From Sulfitobacter sp. (lineage in GTDB: Bacteria > Pseudomonadota > Alphaproteobacteria > Rhodobacterales > Rhodobacteraceae): a stretch of 64,000 nucleotides of DNA. Location: NCBI GenBank assembly GCA_029252045.1, contig JAQXCD010000020.1:186001-250000 (forward strand). The letters run 5' to 3'. Below the pieces are notes generated by a model. The model was not told the origin of the DNA, searched no databases, and saw only the letters and a list, made by a program, of their open reading frames with translations. Of the stretch, positions 43,917 to 53,236 are shown piece after piece; position 1 is the first letter of the stretch, and each line of letters begins with the position of its first letter. The translations under genes and the position numbers were made by a program.

Positions 43917-44080
43917 CCCCGTTTCCCTCCGCAGGCGCAGGGCCCTTTACCAATGCGATAGCGGCCGCACTTATTACATTTGCGTTGAGTCAGGGTCTTG
44001 CCCCCGATCCAGTGCATTTTACCAAACCAGCCAAGCACGCCGATGAATACCAAAAACAGGGCCACAATTTTGAAGATCAT
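43913..44080 (-). CDS. Small membrane zinc-ribbon protein (55 residues)
   Basis: MIFKIVALFLVFIGVLGWFG is a membrane helix, and RKCNKCGRYRIGKGPCACGG places four Cys in a C-x2-C...C-x-C arrangement that would bind one zinc. The ATG at 44080 begins 1 bp from the sppA stop, and the gene overlaps the antiporter gene by 4 bp, so it is coupled to both. The first 25 codons of the longer open frame lie inside sppA and are unlikely to be used. Function unknown. Confidence 0.78.
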   Translation of the reverse strand: MIFKIVALFLVFIGVLGWFGKMHWIGGKTLTQRKCNKCGRYRIGKGPCACGGKRG

Positions 44081-44081
44081 A

Positions 44082-44879
44082 CTACAGCCCAAACCGCGCG
44101 TATTGGGCCCGCTCTTCAACACCCTCAAGGGCATCTCCGACAATCTGCGCACCAAAACGGCTTAGCAGACCCTTTTTGGCCCCGTAACGGCGCAACTGCA
44201 CCTTCTTGCCAAACCGCTCTTGCAGATGTGGCTTGATATGGCCGATCCCGTCAATCAGGCCAACCTCGATGGCTTTGCGGGCCAGCCAGATTTCACCGGT
44301 AAACAAATCGCGGTCCTGCACCAGCTTGCCCAACCGGCGCGCTGCCACATGCTCTTTGAAGTTTGCGTGAATATCCTCCAGCAACTCCTTGAGCCGCGCC
44401 ACATCTTCCGGTTTCTCGGGGCGGAAGGGGTCCAGCATGGATTTGGAATTACCCGCCGTATAGACCCGCCGCTCAACCCCGTTTTTTGCCATCAATTCGT
44501 GCAAGCCAAAGCCCGCCGAAATCACACCAATGGAGCCTACAACCGAAGACGTATCTGCGTAAATTTCATCCGCAGCAGCGGCCAGCCAATACCCACCGGA
44601 TGCAGCCACATCTTCGACAAAGGCGATCACGGGGATTTCTTTTTCCTCTGCCAGCCGCCGGATACGCGCGCCGATCAAGGAAGATTGAACAGGGCTACCC
44701 CCCGGTGAATTCACTTCAAGCGCCACCGCAACCGGTTTGCCCTTGGTGAAGGCTTTTTCAATAATCGGTGCAAGACTTGCGTCATTCAGCGCGCCACGCC
44801 CGCCTGTGCTGATCATACCCGACAGCCGGATCACAGACACGACGGGGTCGCTTTTTATAAAGGGGAGCCATTGTTTCAT
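44082..44879 (-). CDS. S49-family signal peptide peptidase (SppA-like)
   Basis: 265 residues, the short SppA form. The nucleophile Ser is in VEDVAASGGYWLAAAADEI and the general-base Lys is in GNSKSMLDPFRPEKPED; VVGSIGV follows the Ser motif as usual. It cleaves leftover signal peptides or membrane proteins. No strong N-terminal membrane helix is seen, so association with the membrane may be peripheral. Start at 44879; an upstream extension lacks a ribosome site. Confidence 0.92.
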   Translation of the reverse strand: MKQWLPFIKSDPVVSVIRLSGMISTGGRGALNDASLAPIIEKAFTKGKPVAVALEVNSPGGSPVQSSLIGARIRRLAEEKEIPVIAFVEDVAASGGYWLAAAADEIYADTSSVVGSIGVISAGFGLHELMAKNGVERRVYTAGNSKSMLDPFRPEKPEDVARLKELLEDIHANFKEHVAARRLGKLVQDRDLFTGEIWLARKAIEVGLIDGIGHIKPHLQERFGKKVQLRRYGAKKGLLSRFGAQIVGDALEGVEERAQYARFGL

Positions 44880-44930
44880 GAAGTAACATGTAGAGCCGCG
44901 CGCGTCCGGCAACAAGGAGGCGGCATACGA

Positions 44931-45692
44931 TTATTGCCGGATGCGCCACCCTGTCTTGAATATCCACCAAATCACCGACAAGCAAAGCGCTGTAAAGCCC
45001 GCGATGGCAAACAGACTGATACCGATCGACACATCCGCAGTGCCAAAAAATGACCAGCGGAAGCCGGAGATCAGGTACACAACAGGGTTAAAATGGGAAA
45101 TGACCTGCCACACAGGCGGCAACATCGAAATCGAGTAGAACGACCCCCCGAGGAAAATCAGCGGTGTGATGATCAGCAAAGGCACCAGCTGCAACTGCTC
45201 GAAGTTCCCTGCCCAGATGCCGATAATGAACCCCATCAATGAAAAGCTGATACAGGTCAGGACCAGAAACCCGATCATGGCAAAGGGGTGTTGGATGTGC
45301 AGGTCAACAAACAGGAACGCCGTGGCGAGAATTATCACCCCGATGAACAGAGCTTTGGTTGCCGCCGCCCCCACATAGCCCATCACGATCTCCAGAAAGT
45401 TAACCGGCGCCGAGAGCAGCTCGAAAATCGTGCCGATGAACTTGGGGAAATAGATGCCGAAACTAGCGTTCGAGATCGACTGTGTGATGACACTCAACAT
45501 GATCAGGCCCGGCACGATGAAGGCAGCGTAGGAAATGCCCTCTACCTCTTGAATCCGGCTACCGATGGCTGCCCCAAACACCACAAAATAAAGCGATGTG
45601 GATAATACAGGCGAGATGAAGCTCTGTGTGATGGTGCGGAAAAACCGTGCCATCTCGAACACATAGATTGACTTAACAGCTGTCCAGTTCAT
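44931..45692 (-). CDS. ABC-2 type transporter permease
   Basis: 253 residues, six transmembrane helices. [20 protein letters not shown] is the usual cytoplasmic start; [20 protein letters not shown], then LFLVP-like helices and [20 protein letters not shown] are the ABC-2 blocks. It overlaps the ATPase gene by 4 bp. Direction (export) follows from the family; substrate unknown. Confidence 0.92.
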   Translation of the reverse strand: MNWTAVKSIYVFEMARFFRTITQSFISPVLSTSLYFVVFGAAIGSRIQEVEGISYAAFIVPGLIMLSVITQSISNASFGIYFPKFIGTIFELLSAPVNFLEIVMGYVGAAATKALFIGVIILATAFLFVDLHIQHPFAMIGFLVLTCISFSLMGFIIGIWAGNFEQLQLVPLLIITPLIFLGGSFYSISMLPPVWQVISHFNPVVYLISGFRWSFFGTADVSIGISLFAIAGFTALCLSVIWWIFKTGWRIRQ

Positions 45693-46621
45693 GGCGTGTC
45701 TCCCTCATGGACGAGGTCCACAAATATGTCTTCAAGGCTTGATTGCCGTGTCACCACATCGCGCAGCACCAATCCGGCGGCGGCAACATCGGACAACAGC
45801 TTGGTAATCCCCGTCCGCTCACCACGGGTGTCATAGCTGTAGATCAGCGCTGTGCCATCATCGCTCAGACGCAGCGCACCCATCACCAGACTCGCGGGAA
45901 TTTCGGCAAGGGGTTCGGACAGCTGAACCTCCAGCTCCTTCTTGCCCATACGCGCCATCAGCTTGGTCTTGTCTTCAACCAGAAGGATTTCTCCGCCTGC
46001 GATCACGCCAATACGGTCCGCGATAGCCTCGGCCTCTTCGATGTAGTGCGTTGTCAGAATGATAGTCACGCCGTCACGCTTCAGCTCGGCCACGATCTCC
46101 CACATGTCGCGGCGCAGCTCTACGTCCACACCTGCGGTCGGTTCGTCCAGAAACAACACACGCGGTTCATGGCTCAGCGCTTTGGCGATCAGCACGCGGC
46201 GCTTCATGCCGCCCGACAACGCGCGGATCTGGCTGTCGCGCTTGTCCCAAAGTGACAACTGGCGCAGAATTTTCTCGATCAGGGCAGGATTGGCAGGTTT
46301 GCCGAACAACCCGCGAGAGAAGTTCACCGTGCTGATCACCTTCTCGAAGGGTTCAAGGTTGATCTCTTGCGGGACCAGCCCGATCATGGCGCGCGCGGCG
46401 CGAAAGTCGGTCACGGTGTCATGCCCGCCCACGCGGACAGTCCCCGCTGTGGCAGTGGTGATCCCGCAAACGGTGGAAATCAGCGTTGTCTTGCCCGCGC
46501 CATTCGGCCCGAGCAGCGCCAGAATTTCACCCTCTTCGATCTGGAGACTGACCCCTTTGAGCGCTTCAAACCCGCCGGCATAGGATTTGCGAAGGTCGGT
46601 GATGTCGACGATAGGGGGCAT
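45689..46621 (-). CDS. ABC transporter ATP-binding protein
   Basis: 310 residues. Walker [20 protein letters not shown], signature [18 protein letters not shown], Walker [14 protein letters not shown] and the H-loop [14 protein letters not shown] are intact. The C-terminal extension of about 75 residues is typical of DrrA/CcmA-like exporter ATPases. Partner of the downstream permease. Confidence 0.94.
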   Translation of the reverse strand: MPPIVDITDLRKSYAGGFEALKGVSLQIEEGEILALLGPNGAGKTTLISTVCGITTATAGTVRVGGHDTVTDFRAARAMIGLVPQEINLEPFEKVISTVNFSRGLFGKPANPALIEKILRQLSLWDKRDSQIRALSGGMKRRVLIAKALSHEPRVLFLDEPTAGVDVELRRDMWEIVAELKRDGVTIILTTHYIEEAEAIADRIGVIAGGEILLVEDKTKLMARMGKKELEVQLSEPLAEIPASLVMGALRLSDDGTALIYSYDTRGERTGITKLLSDVAAAGLVLRDVVTRQSSLEDIFVDLVHEGDTP

Positions 46622-46687
46622 GGCAGTCTCCGGCTTGGGTCTGCCTACCTAAACCGGATCACCAAGTGCCACAAGCGCGCCCGAACG

Positions 46688-47200
46688 TCACGATTTGGCG
46701 CGACCAAACCAACCTTTCTTGGCTGGCGCATCTTCTCTAGCGTCTTCGGACACTTCAGCAGGGCCTTCCAGCGTTTCTTGCAGGTTGTTAAAGAACTGAT
46801 CCGCCATCTTCTTGGCAAAACCATCAATGATCCGGCTACCCAGCTGGGCCAGCTTGCCTCCGACTTTGGCCTCCACGTCATAGCTCAGCTCGCAACCGCC
46901 CTCGGTCGCGACCAGACGCACGTCGGCGCCGCCTTTGGCAAAGCCAGCCGCCCCGCCCTTGCCCGCGCCGTCAATCCGCAGGGACGTATCGGGCACCATA
47001 TCCGTGATGGTAACCTCACCCGTAAACGTCGCCTTCACCGGCCCCACCTTTTGCACAACGGTCGCCACAAACCCCTCCTCGGGAGAGCCTGCAACCTCGG
47101 TTGCGCCCGGCACACAAGCCTTGAGCATTTCGGGGTCAAGCAGCGCGGCATAAACTTGCGCCGGTGTGGCGGCAATCTGGCGGGTGTCGGACATTTGCAT
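46688..47200 (-). CDS. CoxG-like SRPBCC protein
   Basis: 170 residues. The SRPBCC/START-like domain covers about 1-145 (RQIAATPAQVYAALLDPEML, KACVPGATEVAGSPEEGFVA, GGKLAQLGSRIIDGFAKKMA), matching carbon monoxide dehydrogenase subunit G. In CO-oxidisers CoxG helps anchor CO dehydrogenase to the membrane, but CoxG homologues are common without it. The tail ends KKGWFGRAKS. No coxL/M/S genes are in the window. GAGGAGG lies 9 bp before the ATG at 47200. Confidence 0.88.
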   Translation of the reverse strand: MQMSDTRQIAATPAQVYAALLDPEMLKACVPGATEVAGSPEEGFVATVVQKVGPVKATFTGEVTITDMVPDTSLRIDGAGKGGAAGFAKGGADVRLVATEGGCELSYDVEAKVGGKLAQLGSRIIDGFAKKMADQFFNNLQETLEGPAEVSEDAREDAPAKKGWFGRAKS

Positions 47201-47281
47201 GGGCGTGGCCTCCTCATTGGGTTGGCTGCCACGGTATGAATTTTTCTGGACACTCGCAACGGGATTGATGAGGGTGGCGAC

Positions 47282-48259
47282 ATGACAAGTGCCTCCAACC
47301 GCGCAGGTCCCGCTATAGCCTTTGTGCTGGTCGGGGTATTGTGCATTTCCCTCAACGATATGCTGATCAAGCAACTCTCCAGCGGCTATCCGCTGCACCA
47401 GATTGTGTTTTTCCGCTCCTTTGTGGCCATCATGGTCAGCCTTGTGTTTCTACGGTTTGAGGGCGGCCTTGCCGCTTTGCGCACCGATCAGCCTATGTTG
47501 CATGCGATGCGGGGCATCTTGGTTGTGATCTCCAACATGTCTTACTTCCTTGCACTTGCGGTCATGCCGCTGGCGGATGCCACCGCGCTGTTCTTTGCCG
47601 CGCCTCTGTTCATCACACTGCTGTCGATTCCGATATTGGGTGAAAAGGTGGGCCCCCTCCGCATGGGCGCGGTAATTGTGGGCTTTATCGGCGTTGTCAT
47701 CATGCAGCGCCCGTGGGAATCCTCAGCCAGTCTGGATATCTCGCGCATCGTTCTAATGCTGCCAGTACTGGCCGCCCTCACCTATGCGCTGAACCAACTT
47801 ATGACCCGCAAACTGGGCGTTAAGGCCCCCGCCTCGGCACTTGCGATCTACATTCAAGGCAGTTTCATTCTGGTCTCGGTCTGCTTTTTCCTTGTTGCAG
47901 GTGATGGCCGCTTTGCTGCACACACAACAAACGGATCGTTGCAATTCTTGCTGCGCGCCTGGGTCTGGCCTGCCCCCGAAGACTGGAAAGTTCTGATAGG
48001 TATGGGCGTAAACGGCGCGCTGATCGGCTATTGCCTCAGTCAGGCCTACCGCCTGGCAGACGCCGCAACAGTTGCCCCTTTTGAATACATCGGTCTGCCC
48101 ATGGCGGTGCTCTGGGGGCTGTTCATCTTCGGAGATCTGCCAACTTGGGAAATCTGGGCGGGCATCGTGCTGATCCTGTCCTCAGGCCTGTTTGTCTTTT
48201 TCCGCGAGCGTACAAAGGCGCGGCGCGTGACCCAGCGGCCCGTCGCCAGACGGCATTAA
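47282..48259 (+). CDS. DMT-family (EamA) transporter
   Basis: 325 residues, ten transmembrane helices in two EamA repeats (about 10-145 and 155-300). ISLNDMLIKQLSSGYPLHQI and LALAVMPLADATALFFAAPL are first-half blocks; AYRLADAATVAPFEYIGLPM is the matching block in the second half. Exporter of metabolites, substrate unknown. Its stop shares TTAA with the stop of the opposing quinone oxidoreductase gene. Confidence 0.92.
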   Translation: MTSASNRAGPAIAFVLVGVLCISLNDMLIKQLSSGYPLHQIVFFRSFVAIMVSLVFLRFEGGLAALRTDQPMLHAMRGILVVISNMSYFLALAVMPLADATALFFAAPLFITLLSIPILGEKVGPLRMGAVIVGFIGVVIMQRPWESSASLDISRIVLMLPVLAALTYALNQLMTRKLGVKAPASALAIYIQGSFILVSVCFFLVAGDGRFAAHTTNGSLQFLLRAWVWPAPEDWKVLIGMGVNGALIGYCLSQAYRLADAATVAPFEYIGLPMAVLWGLFIFGDLPTWEIWAGIVLILSSGLFVFFRERTKARRVTQRPVARRH

Positions 48260-49221
48260 GCTGTTACGTCAATTATAACCTTACCTGTTGCCTCACGGCG
48301 GCGCAGCAGGTCCAACCCCGCATTAGCCTCGCGCAGGGGCAGGATGTTGCTGACATACGGCTTGATCTTGCCCTCAATGTACCAGCCGATCAAAGTCGCG
48401 AAGCTGTCGGTCAGTGCTTTGGGGTTCAGCCTTGCATAGCCACCGATATAGAGGCCCAGAACAGTCATATTTTTCACCAGTAGGATGTTTGCCGGAATTT
48501 GCGGCACGTCACCGCTGGCAAACCCCAAAGGCAGCAACCGTGCCCCCTGATTGCAGGCGCGAAAAGCCGCATCAAATTGCGCACCCCCAATCGGATCATA
48601 CAGCACATCGGCCCCGCCCAGCGCTTTGACCTGCGCGCGGATGTCTGCGGTGTCGGAATCGATCATATGGTCCGCGCCCATCTGCTTGCAGATTTCCAGC
48701 TTATCCGCGCCGCGTGCGCAGGCGATCACTTCCGCGCCCATCAGCTTGCCCAACTCCACCGCCGTGAGGCCAACACCGCCGGACGCCCCCAGCACCAACA
48801 GCCGCTCACCCGCCTTGAGGCGTGCGCGCTCTTCCAGCGCCAGATGGCTGGTCCCGTAGGTGATCAGAAAAGCCGAAGCATCGGTGAAGGGCATCATATC
48901 GGGGATCGGGACACATACAGACGCGGGAACCGCCGCATATTCCGCCAGCCCGTTCTTACCGCTATAGGCCGCGACCCGCTGGCCCACGGCCAGATGCGTC
49001 ACATTCGATCCAACCGCCGCCACAACCCCCGCCATTTCCATCCCCATGGTAAACGGCAGTGGCGGCTTTTCCTGATAGGTGCCCTTGATCAGCAGCGTAT
49101 CACCAAAGTTCAGACCACAGGCGGCCACCTTGATCACGACCTCCTCTGCCGCAGGCTGGGGCATTGCCAGTTCCTGCAGGGACAAAGGGGTATCAAAAGC
49201 TGTGACTTGCATAGCGAACAC
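48256..49221 (-). CDS. Zinc-free NADPH:quinone oxidoreductase family protein
   Basis: 321 residues of the medium-chain dehydrogenase family. CGLNFGDTLLIKGTYQEKPP and FTMGMEMAGVVAAVGSNV form the GroES-like part, and LVLGASGGVGLTAVELGKLM is the NADPH Rossmann motif. Structural- and catalytic-zinc cysteines are absent, as in QOR/zeta-crystallin. Probable reduction of quinones or alpha,beta-unsaturated carbonyls. The GTG at 49221 is taken as start because AAGGAG sits 8 bp upstream; an ATG three codons later has poor spacing. Confidence 0.9.
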   Translation of the reverse strand: MFAMQVTAFDTPLSLQELAMPQPAAEEVVIKVAACGLNFGDTLLIKGTYQEKPPLPFTMGMEMAGVVAAVGSNVTHLAVGQRVAAYSGKNGLAEYAAVPASVCVPIPDMMPFTDASAFLITYGTSHLALEERARLKAGERLLVLGASGGVGLTAVELGKLMGAEVIACARGADKLEICKQMGADHMIDSDTADIRAQVKALGGADVLYDPIGGAQFDAAFRACNQGARLLPLGFASGDVPQIPANILLVKNMTVLGLYIGGYARLNPKALTDSFATLIGWYIEGKIKPYVSNILPLREANAGLDLLRRREATGKVIIDVTA

Positions 49222-49277
49222 AGGCGCGGCTCCTTATTGGAAATTCCTAGGCAGTCTGTCCTGTGGTCCAGATATGT

Positions 49278-49385
49278 TCAAGCCGCAGACGGCATTATTG
49301 CCAAACGGATCAGATAGGCGACAATGCCCAGCGCACTCACGCTGATCAACCATATCAGCACAAACCACCCTAAACGCTTCAGCAT
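49278..49385 (-). CDS. DUF2474-type small subunit of bd-type quinol oxidase
   Basis: 35 residues: MLKRLGWFVLIWLISVSALG then IVAYLIRLAIMPSAA. One transmembrane helix after a basic start, with the Trp-rich opening and the helix-Arg pattern of DUF2474, a small protein found after cydAB/cioAB and comparable in place to CydX. Its ATG shares one base with the cydB stop codon (TGATG), strong support for translation. Likely stabilises the oxidase. Confidence 0.8.
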   Translation of the reverse strand: MLKRLGWFVLIWLISVSALGIVAYLIRLAIMPSAA

Positions 49386-50386
49386 CAGTGATACCCGTCG
49401 GAGGGGTTAATCTTGCCGCAGAAGACCCAATAGGAATAGGCGGTGTAGATCAGGATCATCGGAACCAGAACAACGGTACCAACCAGTGCAAACCACAGGC
49501 TTTCATCCGGGGCAGCAGCCTCGACGATGGTCAGGGAGGGAGGCACGATATAGGGATAAAAGCTGATCCCGATCCCGATGAACCCCAGCACAAACAGCGC
49601 CTGCGCACAAAGAAACGGACGCATTTCCTGTCGCTTGCGCAGACCAAAAAACAGCCCCGCAGCCGCCACCAACGCCGGTACAATTACGCTAAAGGCAACT
49701 GTGGGCCATGCAAACCAACGCGCGAAATAAACCGCATCCAGAAAGGGCGTCCACAGGCTGACGATGCCCATGCAGACGACCGTGCCAATGGCAGCGGGCC
49801 ACGCAAGGCTGCGCATATGCGCCTGAATACGCCCCGTCAGTTTCAGGTTCAGCCATGTCGCACCCAACATGGCATACCCCAGCACCAGCGCCATACCGCA
49901 GAGTAACGAGAACGGGGTGAGCCAATCCCACCAGCCGCCGGCATAGGCACGGTCTGCAATTTCGATCCCCTGCACCAGCGCACCAAGGGCGATCCCCTGA
50001 CACAGCGCCGCCGTCAGTGACCCGCCAAAGAACGCCATATCCCACAGCCGTTTCCAGCGCACGGTTCGCCAGCGGTATTCAAACGCGACACCGCGAAACA
50101 CCAGTCCCAGCAACATCAAGGTAATCGGCATGTATAGCGCCGACATAACCACCGCATAGGCCAGCGGGAACACAGCAAACAACCCGCCACCCCCCAAGAC
50201 CAGCCACGTCTCGTTGCCATCCCAGACAGGAGCAACCGAGTTCATCATCACGCTACGCTCCTCCTCGTCATCGGTGAGAGGAAACAGCAATCCAATTCCC
50301 AAATCGAATCCGTCCAGAATGACATAAGTAAGCACGGCAAAGGCGATTATGCCTGCCCAAATAAACGACAGATCAAGCCCCAGCAT
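49385..50386 (-). CDS. cydB: Cytochrome bd-type quinol oxidase subunit II
   Basis: 333 residues, eight to nine helices. LTYVILDGFDLGIGLLFPLT and NSVAPVWDGNETWLVLGGGG are the subunit II signatures. With subunit I it oxidises quinol and reduces oxygen without proton pumping. The ATG at 50386 lies within the last codons of cydA (14-bp overlap), with AAGGAGG before it. Confidence 0.95.
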   Translation of the reverse strand: MLGLDLSFIWAGIIAFAVLTYVILDGFDLGIGLLFPLTDDEEERSVMMNSVAPVWDGNETWLVLGGGGLFAVFPLAYAVVMSALYMPITLMLLGLVFRGVAFEYRWRTVRWKRLWDMAFFGGSLTAALCQGIALGALVQGIEIADRAYAGGWWDWLTPFSLLCGMALVLGYAMLGATWLNLKLTGRIQAHMRSLAWPAAIGTVVCMGIVSLWTPFLDAVYFARWFAWPTVAFSVIVPALVAAAGLFFGLRKRQEMRPFLCAQALFVLGFIGIGISFYPYIVPPSLTIVEAAAPDESLWFALVGTVVLVPMILIYTAYSYWVFCGKINPSDGYH

Positions 50387-51812
50387 CCTCAGCCTCCTTG
50401 AGGTGTTTGCGGTTTCCCGCCGCAAGTGGCCCCCCCGCGGTGCGGATCGGTCCTTCTTCCCGCAAGGCTTTAGCGGCACTCTTTTTGACAGGCGCGTTCA
50501 TCATTCGCAGGAGATAGTAAGTGCCAGCACCAAACACGAAGAAATACACAATGATGAAGGCCGTCAATGAGGCCGCCACCGCAGGTGCTGCCACAGGTGA
50601 CAAGCTGTCAGATGTGCGCAGCAATCCGTAAACGGTGAACGGCTGGCGCCCGACTTCGGTGGTGATCCACCCGGCCAACACGGCAACAAATCCTGCCGGT
50701 CCCATCATCAGGGCCGCGCGGTGCAACCATTGTGTCTGATACAAGCGCCCGCGCATCCGCTGGATCAACGCCCAGCCACCCAGCCCTAACATCGCAAAAC
50801 CAGGTGCAATCATCACACGGAACGACCAAAATACAATTGCCACCGGCGGCTCGTCCTCGTCCGGTATCGTTTCCAATCCGGCCAGAGGTGCGTTCAGGTC
50901 ATGTTTGAGGATCAGCGAGCTGAGTTTGGGAATCTGGACTGCATAGTCGATACGCTTGTCCGCCGCGTTCGGGATACCGAACAGAATCAGCGGCGCGCCG
51001 TCAGGGTGACTGTCATAGTGCCCCTCCATCGCCATTACTTTGGCCGGTTGATGCTCCAACGTGTTCAGCCCGTGGAAATCACCTGCAAGAATTTGCAGCG
51101 GCGTCACAACAATCAACATCCACATCGCCATCGCCATCGCCATCGAGAACATCTTTCGGCTGGGCAGATCGAACCTGTCACGCAGCAGATGCAGCGCGCC
51201 AACAGCGCCAACAACCAGCGCCGTGGTCAGGTAGGCCGCCAGCACCATATGCACCAGGCGGTAAGGGAAGGACGGATTGAACACGATGGCCCACCAATCC
51301 TCGGGCACAAACTGCCCGACATCGTTGATCCCGTAACCTGCGGGCGTTTGCATCCAGCTGTTTACCGACAAGATCCAAGTGGCGGACAGCAACGTACCAA
51401 AGGCCACAACGGCAGTGGCCAACATGTGTAGCCTGTCGCCAACACGTTCACGCCCGAACAGCATGATGCCCAAGAAGCCTGCTTCAAGGAAAAACGCAGA
51501 CAGCACCTCATAGGCCATCAGCGGCCCGACAACCGGCCCCGCTTTATCCGAGAAAACCGCCCAGTTGGTGCCAAACTGGTAAGACACCACAATGCCCGAA
51601 ACCACGCCCATGGCAAAAGCCACCGCGAATATCTTTTTCCAGTATTCAAAAAGCTGCTTGTAGGTCTCGTTGCGCGTGCGCAGCCATAGCGCGTTCAGGA
51701 CTGCCAGATAGCTGGCCAGCCCGATCGAGAAAGCAGGAAAGATAATATGGAAAGATATTGTAAAGGCAAACTGGAACCGCGCCAGCACCTCCGCTGAGAG
51801 ACCGTCAAACAT
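50373..51812 (-). CDS. cydA: Cytochrome bd-type quinol oxidase subunit I (short Q-loop, CioA type)
   Basis: 479 residues. FQFAFTISFHIIFPAFSIGL holds a haem ligand His, LVHMVLAAYLTTALVVGAVG another, and GWITTEVGRQPFTVYGLLRT is the conserved quinol-side motif. The Q-loop between helices is short, as in the cyanide-insensitive CioA branch. The ATG at 51812 follows AAAGGATGTCGT and is preferred to the Met five codons upstream. No FNR-like site is visible in the 89-bp leader. Confidence 0.95.
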   Translation of the reverse strand: MFDGLSAEVLARFQFAFTISFHIIFPAFSIGLASYLAVLNALWLRTRNETYKQLFEYWKKIFAVAFAMGVVSGIVVSYQFGTNWAVFSDKAGPVVGPLMAYEVLSAFFLEAGFLGIMLFGRERVGDRLHMLATAVVAFGTLLSATWILSVNSWMQTPAGYGINDVGQFVPEDWWAIVFNPSFPYRLVHMVLAAYLTTALVVGAVGALHLLRDRFDLPSRKMFSMAMAMAMWMLIVVTPLQILAGDFHGLNTLEHQPAKVMAMEGHYDSHPDGAPLILFGIPNAADKRIDYAVQIPKLSSLILKHDLNAPLAGLETIPDEDEPPVAIVFWSFRVMIAPGFAMLGLGGWALIQRMRGRLYQTQWLHRAALMMGPAGFVAVLAGWITTEVGRQPFTVYGLLRTSDSLSPVAAPAVAASLTAFIIVYFFVFGAGTYYLLRMMNAPVKKSAAKALREEGPIRTAGGPLAAGNRKHLKEAEDAGA

Positions 51813-51901
51813 ACGACATCCTTTCATCGAATACCAAGATGCCTACGCCTGCCGCCCAGCGCATAAAACAAGAAATATTGCCGCAGGCTGGTTTCGCAGT
51901 A

Positions 51902-53236
51902 TTACTCTGGGGAAAACTGCAAAACGACGCGCAAACCGGGCTCTGCGTCCTCGAATAGCAAGTCCGCGCCGTGCAACCGTGCCACTGCCTCCACAAGGCT
52001 GAGCCCCAAGCCGTTGCCCACCGTATTCCTGCTCCGGTCCAGACGGTAGAGGCGTTGCGTTACACGACCACGCTCGTCTTCGGGAATGCCCGGCCCGTTG
52101 TCAGCCACAATCAGCTTCACGCCATGCTCCGTTACCCCAAGGCCCACATTTATCGCTGCCCCCTCCCCCGTGTGACGCAGCGCATTTTCCAGCAAATTGG
52201 CCAGCATTTGCCCCAATAGAGTCTTTTCACCCGAAACCTTCAGGCTCTCCGGCCCCTCGTACACCAGGGTCTGCGCCCGCAAAGCGGCTGAAGGCTCGTA
52301 GACTTCAACCATGGTGCGGCACAATGCGGCCAGATCAACCGGCGTAAATTGTGCCTTGAGCGCACCATTCTCGACCTGCGTCAGCTGGAGCAAGGAGTGG
52401 AACACAGCCGAGATTCCATCCACCTCATCGCGTGTTTTCGCCACCAGTTCGGCGGCCTCGCCATCCGGCACGACATCCGCCAAGGCCTCCAGCTGAAGCG
52501 AGACCCGCTGCACAGGTGTTTTTAGATCATGTGCGATGTCCGAGGACACCTGACGCAAGGCCGTGACCGAACGCTCCTGCGCGCCCGCCATGCCGTTCAC
52601 CGCCGTCCCGATGCGCAGCAGATCATCGGACCAGCGCGGCCCCGTCTGCACGCGTGCGGCCAGATCACCACTGGTCAACCGGTCCAACGCGGCGCGCACA
52701 ACCTCGACATGCCGTTGCGAGCAGCGGGCAAGGAAAAGGCCGCCAGACAACGCAATCAACACAGTAGGCAGAAGGCTGATCCACAAGATATTCAAGAACA
52801 CAGGGCGCAATGCCTCAATCTCGGCGCGGCTACGGGCAATGGTCAGACGGCCACCGTGCAACCGAGTGCTCAGCGCCAGATATTCGCCATTCAACTCGGC
52901 GCGCCCCGCTTCCAGCGAGATGATGTGAAACCCCTCGTCATCCCGGGCCACGGCACCGTTGCCATAAATCTGGCCTGTGCGGGTGACATAGCTGAGGACC
53001 AGACGGTCGGGGTCGGTCCCCTCGGATTCGGCCTGCACCAGCAGGGCCACAGCACGCGCGGAAGGGGCTGCGCGGAAACCGGCAATGTCCTGCGCCAGAT
53101 CATCGCGGATGGATTGCTCAAACGCGGAGCGGCTGAAGGCATAGCTGGCACCAAGGCTCAGCAGGCTAACTGTCCCGAAGAGCACCACCAACACCAGCGC
53201 CAGTTGCAGCGGCATCGAGCGCCACAGCCGTCTCAC
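51902..53236 (-). CDS. Sensor histidine kinase
   Basis: 444 residues. Two transmembrane helices (about 11-33 LALVLVVLFGTVSLLSLGAS and about 145-168) flank a periplasmic sensor of about 110 residues. A HAMP domain follows (LDRLTSGDLAARVQTGPRWS), then the H-box SDIAHDLKTPVQRVSLQLEA, N-box NLLENALRHTGEG, G1 ADNGPGIPEDERG and G2 GNGLGLSLVEAVA. A short-spacer OmpR-type partner regulator overlaps it by 4 bp. The signal is unknown; divergence from an HtrA protease suggests envelope stress. Confidence 0.94.
   Translation of the reverse strand: MRRLWRSMPLQLALVLVVLFGTVSLLSLGASYAFSRSAFEQSIRDDLAQDIAGFRAAPSARAVALLVQAESEGTDPDRLVLSYVTRTGQIYGNGAVARDDEGFHIISLEAGRAELNGEYLALSTRLHGGRLTIARSRAEIEALRPVFLNILWISLLPTVLIALSGGLFLARCSQRHVEVVRAALDRLTSGDLAARVQTGPRWSDDLLRIGTAVNGMAGAQERSVTALRQVSSDIAHDLKTPVQRVSLQLEALADVVPDGEAAELVAKTRDEVDGISAVFHSLLQLTQVENGALKAQFTPVDLAALCRTMVEVYEPSAALRAQTLVYEGPESLKVSGEKTLLGQMLANLLENALRHTGEGAAINVGLGVTEHGVKLIVADNGPGIPEDERGRVTQRLYRLDRSRNTVGNGLGLSLVEAVARLHGADLLFEDAEPGLRVVLQFSPE

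Noticed and set aside
51813..51901. An FNR-like site for the bd oxidase operon
   Set aside because: The leader has no TTGAT-N4-ATCAA or close variant.
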